From: Candidatus Omnitrophota bacterium
GTDB taxonomy: Bacteria; Omnitrophota; Gorgyraeia; Gygaellales; Profunditerraquicolaceae
NCBI GenBank assembly: GCA_016867175.1
Contig: VGKF01000001.1
Coordinates: 1 to 29,136, forward strand
Direction: 5' to 3'
Length of the DNA: 29,136 nucleotides
Part shown: one piece after another, positions 23,698 through 29,136 of the stretch
Numbering within the stretch: the stretch's first letter is position 1
How the letters are laid out: the number at the start of each line of letters is the position of its first letter
Position numbers and translations under genes: made by a program
The notes under the pieces: generated by a model
What the model was told of the DNA's origin: nothing
What the model saw: the letters and a program-made list of their open reading frames with translations, nothing else
The model's database searches: none

Positions 23698-23709
23698 AAC
23701 AACGGTCAA
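23681..23709 (-). promoter_or_regulatory. Promoter of tRNA-Leu, interleaved with the tRNA-Ala promoter
   Basis: On the minus strand TTGACC (plus 23704-23709) and TAAAAT (plus 23681-23686) have a 17-base spacer and point to tRNA-Leu, which begins at 23659. The two promoters overlap by 17 bp, with opposite -10 boxes inside each other's spacer. Confidence 0.7.
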
Positions 23710-23727
23710 TATATAATTAAATTTTTT

Positions 23728-23799
23728 GGGGCTGTAGCTCAGAGGGAGAGCATTTGCATGGCATGCAAAGGGTCGAGGGTTCAAGTCCCTCCAGCTCCA
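23728..23799 (+). tRNA. tRNA-Ala (anticodon GGC)
   Basis: Acceptor arms GGGGCTG (23728-23734) and CAGCTCC (23792-23798) pair with one G-U. The D arm is in TAGCTCAGAGGGAGAGC, the anticodon arm is TTTGC, loop ATGGCAT, GCAAA, with anticodon GGC at 23760-23762, and the T arm is GAGGGTTCAAGTCCCTC. The discriminator A is 23799 and CCA is not encoded. A T-rich stretch follows at once. Its last 19 bases are also the antisense end of the HTH gene. Confidence 0.95.
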
Positions 23800-24479
23800 T
23801 TTTTTATTATTGTCTCGCCGATTGATTGTAATTCGAATTGAAGAGTAGTATCGTAATAAATCAGACGTCCTACCCCATAGTATTTTTTTCTTAGCGTCGG
23901 CTTACACCTAGTTCTTATATCCGGCTGGCTTTTTAAAAATTTTGATTTTGGGATTTTGATTAGCTTTGACCAGAAGGTTTTTAATTTCTGGTAATTTTGG
24001 TCATAACGATAACTGATACTAAATCTTAATTTATTTTCGTCAATATTATAATACCTTCTTAAGGAGCGGAGGAAGAAACAAACCATTTTGGGGTCGGAAT
24101 TCCCGAAATATAGGTACCTGGAACTCGGATATTTTGCTCCTTCACATAAATATAATAATCCGCATATTAATTTTCCACTCTCTGGATCTTTAGAGGCATA
24201 TTTCTCAAAATGTTTTACCTCTTCTCTTATGCCCGCTTTCCATTTCTCTATTTTTTCCCGGTTAACTTTTACAGCCAGAGGTCTGCCTATAACCCCAGAA
24301 GCGATTATTTTTTCTTTTATGCGTTGTTTTTGTATCTTGCTAAGTTGAATATCTTTCACCCAACCGGAAAGGGTATTTTTAGGGATATTCAGTTTTCTTT
24401 TAATCTCTTCTAGTGACCGGCCGCATTTCCTTAAATGACGCACCTCTTGTTTTATTATTCTTGGATATATTTTTCGCAT
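23781..24479 (-). CDS. HTH protein with a LAGLIDADG-endonuclease-like domain, probably mobile
   Basis: The protein of 232 residues starts at 24479, with GGAGGAG (plus 24484-24490) 4 nt upstream. Residues of about 10-50 form a helix-turn-helix (RSLEEIKRKLNIPKNTLSGW). Residues of about 102-220 contain LICGLLYLCEGAK, LYFGNSDPKMVCFFLRSLRR and FWSKLIKIPKSKF. These resemble a recurrent family of HTH proteins with a homing-endonuclease-like fold (my recollection of the pattern; no search was made). The classic LAGLIDADG acidic residue is not clear: the helix carries CEGAK. The last six residues and the stop codon are read from the antisense of the tRNA-Ala 3' end. The gene is visibly more AT-rich than its neighbours, which suggests transfer. 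Confidence 0.55.
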   Translation of the reverse strand: MRKIYPRIIKQEVRHLRKCGRSLEEIKRKLNIPKNTLSGWVKDIQLSKIQKQRIKEKIIASGVIGRPLAVKVNREKIEKWKAGIREEVKHFEKYASKDPESGKLICGLLYLCEGAKYPSSRYLYFGNSDPKMVCFFLRSLRRYYNIDENKLRFSISYRYDQNYQKLKTFWSKLIKIPKSKFLKSQPDIRTRCKPTLRKKYYGVGRLIYYDTTLQFELQSIGETIIKNGAGGT

Positions 24480-24537
24480 TTTTCTCCTCCCATATTAATA
24501 GACGCAGAACCTCAAGCCTTCTCACTAAAATTTCGGG

Positions 24538-24573
24538 TGCGGGCAAAATTTGGTGCGGAAAATTTTGCCCGTA
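24538..24573 (+). repeat. Dyad in the spacer between the HTH gene and nfo
   Basis: Arms 24540-24551 and 24560-24571 pair perfectly over 12 bp (GGGCAAAATTT core) around the loop GGTGCGGA. The unit AAAATTT followed by GGTGCGG occurs twice directly in 24527-24558, so the dyad contains a small direct repeat. Function unknown. Confidence 0.6.
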
Positions 24574-24598
24574 GGTTTCAAAGCGTTGTTGTATATGA

Positions 24599-24627
24599 GG
24601 GGGCGGGATTTTAGTTCCGCCCCTTTT
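24599..24627 (+). terminator. Terminator-like hairpin upstream of nfo
   Basis: GGGGCGG (24600-24606) pairs with CCGCCCC (24617-24623) around a 10-base loop, followed by TTTT (24624-24627). It could end a short plus-strand transcript from the spacer or read-through from tRNA-Ala. The T-run is short. Confidence 0.45.
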
Positions 24628-24646
24628 AGCTATATTAACTATAGCC

Positions 24647-24674
24647 TTGACCGCCTTGTTCTAGGGTGTATAAT
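24647..24674 (+). promoter_or_regulatory. Promoter of the nfo-leuS group
   Basis: TTGACC (24647-24652) and TATAAT (24669-24674) are spaced by 16 bases. Transcription would begin near 24681, giving a leader of about 45 nt before the nfo ATG. Confidence 0.72.
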
Positions 24675-24725
24675 AGGCGTAAATTATTATTAAAAATAAG
24701 TTTCTAGAAATCCATACCCGCTAAA

Positions 24726-25571
24726 ATGATCTTAGGCGTACATGTTTCCGGAACCGATAATGCCTACCAGGCGCTTGATGTGGCGCATAAGCTTGGGTGC
24801 AATACCATGCAGATCTTTGCGCGTAATCCACAGAGGTGGCGCGACAATTTTATAGGCCCTAAAGATATAGAAGAATTCAACCGCAGGCAGGAAAAGCTAA
24901 AGATCAGCCCGGTATTTATTCATATTTCCTATTTGATCAATCTAGCCTCTCCCAACCCCAGGCTATACGCCGGTTCGATAGATGCATATATAGAGGATAT
25001 CTTGGAGGCCCAGGCTATGAAAGCGGATTATATAGTCACGCATATGGGCAGCCATAAGGAGACCTCTGAAGAGGCAGGGATAGAAAGATTAATTGAAGCG
25101 CTTAACCAGATCTTAGAAAAGACCAAAAACTCTTCCGTTGGTATATTGCTCGAAAATACCTCCGGTTCCGGATCCTGGTTAGGTTATAAATTCAGCCACC
25201 ATAAAGAGATTATTAAGGGGATCAAGAATAAGGGAAGGATTGGCTTATGCCTGGATACTGCGCATGCGTATCTGGCAGGCTATAATCTGGCGGCCAAGGC
25301 AGGATTCGAGGGGTTGTTATCTGAGATAGATAAAATGGTAGGGATAGGCCTGATTAAGCTTATACACCTTAATGACGCCAAGGGAACGCTCGGTTCGCAT
25401 CAGGACCGGCATGAGCATATCGGTAAAGGCAGCATCGGTTTAGAAGGCATCAAAAGGATAGTCAATCATCCTAAATTAAGAAACCTGCCTTTTATTCTAG
25501 AAACTCCTAAAAAAACCGAGCAGGACGACGCCATGAATCTAAAAACAGTGAGAAGGTTAAGGCAGGAATAG
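24726..25571 (+). CDS. nfo: Endonuclease IV (deoxyribonuclease IV, AP endonuclease)
   Basis: Nfo cleaves the DNA backbone 5' of abasic sites in base-excision repair. The 281 residues form a TIM barrel with all nine expected zinc ligands in order: H66 in FIHISYLINLASP, H106 in VTHMGSH, E143 in LLENTSGSGS, D177 and H180 in LCLDTAHAYLAGY, H214 in IHLNDAKG, D227 and H229 in HQDRHEHIGKG, and E259 in ILETPKK. The active site is intact and the length is normal. No clear Shine-Dalgarno box precedes the ATG. leuS starts 4 nt after the stop codon, so they share a transcript. Confidence 0.95.
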   Translation: MILGVHVSGTDNAYQALDVAHKLGCNTMQIFARNPQRWRDNFIGPKDIEEFNRRQEKLKISPVFIHISYLINLASPNPRLYAGSIDAYIEDILEAQAMKADYIVTHMGSHKETSEEAGIERLIEALNQILEKTKNSSVGILLENTSGSGSWLGYKFSHHKEIIKGIKNKGRIGLCLDTAHAYLAGYNLAAKAGFEGLLSEIDKMVGIGLIKLIHLNDAKGTLGSHQDRHEHIGKGSIGLEGIKRIVNHPKLRNLPFILETPKKTEQDDAMNLKTVRRLRQE

Positions 25572-25574
25572 TTT

Positions 25575-27974
25575 ATGGGTTACCCCTTTAAAGAGATAGA
25601 GCAAAAATGGCAGATTAATTGGGAGAAAGAGAAGATTTTTTCTGCCCAGCCCTCCCAGGGGAAAAAGAAATATTATCTGCTGGAGATGTTCCCTTATCCT
25701 TCCGGGAAAATCCATATGGGCCATGTGCGTAATTATACCATCGGTGATGTAGCAGCGCGCTTCAAGATGATTATGGGTTTTAATGTGCTCCACCCCATGG
25801 GGTTTGATGCCTTTGGCCAGCCTGCCGAGAATGCCGCTATCAAGAACAAGACTAAGCCGGATATCTGGACGCATAAGTGCATCGGTTGGATGAGGCCGGA
25901 GTTAAAGAAGATGGGCTTTTCTTATGATTGGCAAAGAGAGCTCTCTACCTCTGACAGCAGCTATTATAAATGGAACCAGTGGGTATTCTTAAAAATGCTT
26001 GAGCGCGGCCTGGCCTATAAAAAGGCCTCTTCTGTAAACTGGTGCCCCAGCTGCGAGACTACCCTTGCCAATGAAGAGGTTGTCGAGGGGGGCTGTTGGA
26101 GGTGCCACAGTAAGGTAGAAGAGAAGCAGCTGGAACAGTGGTTTTTAAAGATCAGCGTCTATAAAGAGCGGCTCTTGGAAGACCTTGGCAAACTAACGGA
26201 ATGGCCAGAGAGGGTCTTGGCTATGCAGTCTAATTGGATAGGCAGGAGCCAGGGCCTCGAGATATATTTTCGCTTTAAAGGAAGCGATAGGGTCATACCG
26301 GTATTTACTACGCGGCCGGATACTATATTTGGCGCAACCTATATTGTGCTGGCCCCGGAGCATCCCCTGGTCAAGGAGATTATTAAGGGCAAGCCGCAGG
26401 AAAAAGAGGCCTTAAAATTTATTGCTAAGGCCAGCAAAGAGAGTAATGTAGTGCGCGCCTCTACAGATGTAAAAAAAGAAGGTATTTTTACCGGTAGTTT
26501 TGTAATTAACCCGGTGAATAACGAAGAAATACCTATTTGGATTGCCGACTATGTATTGATGGAATATGGCACAGGCGCGATTATGGCTGTGCCTACCCAT
26601 GATCAAAGGGACTTCCTTTTTGCCAAGGCGCATAAATTGCCGATGAGGGTGGTTATAGAAAATCCCAAATCCCAAATCCCAAATCCCAAAGAGATGAAAG
26701 AGGCCTATGAGGGCCAGGGCATACAGGTAAATTCCGCTCAGTTTGACGGACTTCCTAATGAAGAAGCGAAGATAAAAATTAGTCAATGGATGGAGAAGGA
26801 AGGGACGGCTAAAATCCAGACCCACTGGCGCCTGCGCGACTGGCTGATCTCCCGCCAGCGTTATTGGGGGACCCCCATTCCGGTTATATATTGCAAAAGA
26901 TGCGGCCTGGTGCCTGTTCCTTATGAAGAGCTGCCTGTCCAGTTACCTAAGGATGCGCCTTTCACCGGAGAGGGCGGAAGCCCTTTATGTAAAGTCAAGG
27001 AATTCCTAAATGCGCGCTGTCCTAAATGTAGTAGCCCTGCCCAGCGCGAAACAGATACCATGGCTACCTTCTTTGATTCCTCCTGGTATTTCTTGAGGTT
27101 CTGTTCTCCCGGATACGATAAAGGCCCCTTTGATAAAGAAGAGGCTGGCTACTGGATGCCGGTTGATCAGTATATCGGAGGGATTGAGCACGCGATCCTG
27201 CATTTATTATATTCGCGTTTCTTTACCAAGTTCTTCCAGGATTTAGGGTTAATAGATTTCTCAGAGCCGTTTATCCGCCTGCTCACGCAAGGGATGGTCT
27301 TAAAAGACGGGCAGGTTATGTCTAAGTCGCGCGGCAACATAGTTGACCCTGATTCTATCATCAAAAAATACGGTGCAGATACCCTGCGGCTTTTTATCCT
27401 CTTTGCCGCTCCGCCTGAAACTGAACTGGAATGGGATGAGCGCGGGATAGAAGGTGCCTCTAAGTTCTTAAACCGCGTCTGGCGCATTCAGGAGAATCTG
27501 AAGGATAGCGCGGACCATTTTCTTATCAGGGCCTTGCATAAAACCATCAAGAAGGTCAGCGAAGATTTCCAGGGGTTTAAGTTTAACACTGCCATAGCCA
27601 GTTTAATGGAGCTAACCAATGCTATCTATCAATCAGGGGCAAGCCAACAGGTTTTAGAAACCCTGGCTATAATGCTTAGCCCTATTGCCCCGCATTTTTG
27701 CGAAGAGCTCTGGCAGATCTTAGGAAATAAAGAAAGTATCTTTAAGGCAGGTTGGCCTAAATATGACCTCGCCTTTTTAAAGGAAGAGAAGATTACTATC
27801 GTGGTGCAGGTAAACGGTAAGCTGCGCGCCAAGATAGAGGTAGCTGCGGATATCTCCGAGAAAGAGCTCAAAGAAATGGTGCTAGCCGATGAAAAAATAA
27901 AGACCTGGCTGGAAAACAAACCCCCCAAGAACTTCATCCTTATCCCCCAGAAGCTGGTTAATATCGTGGTCTAA
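25575..27974 (+). CDS. leuS: Leucyl-tRNA synthetase
   Basis: LeuS charges tRNA-Leu. The class I signature HMGH is at residues 47-50 in PYPSGKIHMGHVRN, and MSKS at 582-585. Zinc-ribbon-like cysteines occur in WCPSCE and CWRCHSKVEE. The editing domain (CP1) includes FTTRPDTIFGATY and GTGAIMAVPTHDQRDF. LRDWLISRQRYWGTPIP leads back to the catalytic domain, and the C-terminus has the anticodon-binding helices and the terminal IVVQVNGKLRAKIEVAA. The length of 799 residues matches the Gram-positive-like form. It carries a 7-bp tandem repeat between the editing domain and the LRDW motif. A matching tRNA-Leu lies 2 kb upstream. Confidence 0.97.
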   Translation: MGYPFKEIEQKWQINWEKEKIFSAQPSQGKKKYYLLEMFPYPSGKIHMGHVRNYTIGDVAARFKMIMGFNVLHPMGFDAFGQPAENAAIKNKTKPDIWTHKCIGWMRPELKKMGFSYDWQRELSTSDSSYYKWNQWVFLKMLERGLAYKKASSVNWCPSCETTLANEEVVEGGCWRCHSKVEEKQLEQWFLKISVYKERLLEDLGKLTEWPERVLAMQSNWIGRSQGLEIYFRFKGSDRVIPVFTTRPDTIFGATYIVLAPEHPLVKEIIKGKPQEKEALKFIAKASKESNVVRASTDVKKEGIFTGSFVINPVNNEEIPIWIADYVLMEYGTGAIMAVPTHDQRDFLFAKAHKLPMRVVIENPKSQIPNPKEMKEAYEGQGIQVNSAQFDGLPNEEAKIKISQWMEKEGTAKIQTHWRLRDWLISRQRYWGTPIPVIYCKRCGLVPVPYEELPVQLPKDAPFTGEGGSPLCKVKEFLNARCPKCSSPAQRETDTMATFFDSSWYFLRFCSPGYDKGPFDKEEAGYWMPVDQYIGGIEHAILHLLYSRFFTKFFQDLGLIDFSEPFIRLLTQGMVLKDGQVMSKSRGNIVDPDSIIKKYGADTLRLFILFAAPPETELEWDERGIEGASKFLNRVWRIQENLKDSADHFLIRALHKTIKKVSEDFQGFKFNTAIASLMELTNAIYQSGASQQVLETLAIMLSPIAPHFCEELWQILGNKESIFKAGWPKYDLAFLKEEKITIVVQVNGKLRAKIEVAADISEKELKEMVLADEKIKTWLENKPPKNFILIPQKLVNIVV
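26660..26690 (+). repeat. Tandem 7-bp repeat (AAATCCC x4) inside leuS
   Basis: Four exact copies of AAATCCC (26660-26687), followed by AAA, encode the insert NPKSQIPNPK. The period of 7 does not fit the codon length, so a gain or loss of one unit would shift the frame. Confidence 0.9.
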
Positions 27975-28032
27975 AAAACAAGTTAGAACTCACCCTTTCT
28001 TACGTCAATTGATATGGAAAGGGGGAATTTTT

Positions 28033-28362
28033 ATGTTTTGCCTTACCCAGGAGGAGCGTGGGATTATTGTCTTTTTAGCCGGTATGGCTTTATTGGGCCT
28101 GCTGGTCGATTACTTATCTAAAAATAACCTCCCGCTTAAATCCTTGGTTACGCTTGATGAAAACTTAGGAAGGATTAACATTAATCAGGCGGATAAAGAG
28201 GCCTTGCTTGGCCTTCCCGGCATTGGCGAGAAATTAGCGCAGCGCATCCTGGATTACCGTAAGGAAAGCGGCGGCTTTAATGCCTTAGAGGACTTAAAAA
28301 ATATAAAGGGGATTACTGAATATAGATACCAGAAGTTAAAAGAGCTTATTTTTCTGCCATGA
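28033..28362 (+). CDS. comEA: ComEA-like helix-hairpin-helix DNA-binding protein
   Basis: The ATG at 28033 is chosen over the in-frame TTG at 28009 because AAAGGGGG (28018-28025) lies 7 nt upstream. A single helix at about residues 10-30 anchors it in the membrane. Residues of about 45-105 form the tandem helix-hairpin-helix domain RININQADKEALLGLPGIG, with KLAQRILDYRKESGGFNALE and DLKNIKGI. ComEA receives incoming DNA at the membrane during natural transformation. The stop overlaps the start of comEC (ATGA), as in many competence operons. At 109 residues it is short and lacks the longer linker seen in Bacillus. Confidence 0.87.
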   Translation: MFCLTQEERGIIVFLAGMALLGLLVDYLSKNNLPLKSLVTLDENLGRININQADKEALLGLPGIGEKLAQRILDYRKESGGFNALEDLKNIKGITEYRYQKLKELIFLP

Positions 28363-29136
28363 ATCTGCTGCCCCCCTTGGCTATCCTCTTTGCTTTAGGC
28401 ATATTCCTTGCCGATAAAATAAGAATTAATCCTATTCTGCCTGGGATTGTCGCAGTTATTTTCTTAACCTTAGCCTTGATCCTAGCCTTAGTTAAAAGAA
28501 AAATACTATTTGAGATTTTTTTATGCTGCCTGGTTTTCTCGATAGGAGCCTTCTCTTTAAAGAACTACCACCATCTGCCTAAATGCCATATAGCAAGGTA
28601 TACCTATTATAAGAGCAGCCAGCCCTATCTCATAAGGGGCTATGTGGATAGCCCCGCGGAGATAAAAGAAGGGAGGAGTTCTTTTATATTCCAGGCTCAG
28701 CAAATACAGCTGGGTGAGGCAAGTTATAATTGCTGCGGGAAAATTTTAACCTATCTAAAGGGCAAAAGGGAATTTTGTTATGGCCAGGGGTTGGTCTTAA
28801 GGGGCAGGCTATCAAAGCCTTTTGCTTTCGGAGGGGGGAGTTTTCGTAGTTACCTCTATAGGCAGGGGGTCTATGCCATATTACATGCGGACTCAGTAAG
28901 CCCTGGTATCGGACTTAAGAAAAATTACGTCTTAGCAGCTAAAATATTTGCCTTCTGGTTAAAGGATGGGATAGAGTCAGTAATCTTTAAATACCTCTCG
29001 CCTCTGCCGGGCAGTATTCTCGATGCCATGATATTAGGGGAGAAGAGGCATATTCCTCCATTGGTATATAGCTCTATGATTAAATCCGGGACCGTGCATA
29101 TCCTGGTGGTGAGCGGTTTCAATGTGGGGATAGTCG
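28359..29136 (+). CDS. comEC: ComEC/Rec2 DNA-import channel, 5' part only
   Basis: The ATG at 28359 overlaps the comEA stop. The frame is open for 259 codons to the window end, so the gene is truncated by the window, not broken. Two N-terminal hydrophobic helices (about residues 6-60) are followed by the DUF4131 OB-like extracytoplasmic domain (about 65-180: GYVDSPAEIKEGRSSFIFQA, LVLRGRLSKPFAFGGGSF, YRQGVYAILHA). The start of the competence domain follows, with DAMILGEKRHIPPLVYSSMI and SGTVHILVVSGFNVGIV, the classic ComEC helix motif. It should form the inner-membrane channel for single-stranded DNA. Confidence 0.93.
   Translation, partial: MNLLPPLAILFALGIFLADKIRINPILPGIVAVIFLTLALILALVKRKILFEIFLCCLVFSIGAFSLKNYHHLPKCHIARYTYYKSSQPYLIRGYVDSPAEIKEGRSSFIFQAQQIQLGEASYNCCGKILTYLKGKREFCYGQGLVLRGRLSKPFAFGGGSFRSYLYRQGVYAILHADSVSPGIGLKKNYVLAAKIFAFWLKDGIESVIFKYLSPLPGSILDAMILGEKRHIPPLVYSSMIKSGTVHILVVSGFNVGIV

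Noticed and set aside
26660..26690. CRISPR array or short-repeat array
   Set aside because: The unit is only 7 bp, without spacers, and lies inside a coding frame.

Overview
The window reads as a chromosomal segment of an uncultured, diderm (Gram-negative type) bacterium of moderate GC content. Outer-membrane barrel proteins, a TolC-like channel, an AsmA-like protein and LolA-like periplasmic proteins all imply an outer membrane. Gene style (dense operons, 1-17 nt overlaps, GTG starts, several small lineage-specific proteins) and the nfo-leuS-comEA-comEC order remind me of Candidatus Omnitrophota, but that assignment is an impression and was not tested. I see no plasmid, phage or CRISPR signature. 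One gene next to a tRNA looks horizontally acquired.

Layout. (1) 38-3310: a MenA-like prenyltransferase, an NDH-2-like flavoprotein, DoxX, a small secreted protein and greA; the first two point to quinone metabolism. (2) 3317-7861: a structured leader, then a PilZ protein, an outer-membrane barrel, a small membrane protein with an apparent frameshift, a membrane-anchored coiled coil, a DUF212/PAP2-like membrane protein, a LysM-L,D-transpeptidase and accA, with a PadR regulator overlapping accA (to 8373). (3) 8388-15468: a strong promoter overlapped by a 32-bp palindrome drives marR-tolC-adaptor-RND permease-PG0541-like-AsmA/DUF3568-like, a self-regulated efflux operon. (4) 15496-21845: a second promoter with an 18-bp palindrome drives an acyl-CoA synthetase-like ligase, an MMPL-type RND exporter, a LolA-like protein and a DUF1302-like barrel, closed by a strong terminator. 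Together these could activate a fatty-acyl substrate and carry a lipid from cytoplasm to outer membrane. Two related hairpins lie between the exporter and the LolA-like gene. (5) 21850-23528: rlmN, apparently broken by a one-base homopolymer change near its 5' end, and an SGNH-hydrolase lipoprotein. (6) 23527-24479: divergent tRNA-Leu(CAA) and tRNA-Ala(GGC) with interleaved promoters, and an HTH protein gene whose stop codon lies inside the tRNA-Ala gene on the other strand. (7) 24480-29136: a dyad-rich spacer, then nfo, leuS (with a 7-bp tandem repeat in its coding region), comEA and the 5' part of comEC, which runs off the window.

The best candidates for something undescribed are the four-gene lipid-export operon with its unknown palindrome-binding regulator, the twin hairpins inside it, the dyad ahead of the PilZ gene, and the HTH gene fused to the tRNA-Ala end. 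All functions are assigned from sequence reading alone; no database search was run.
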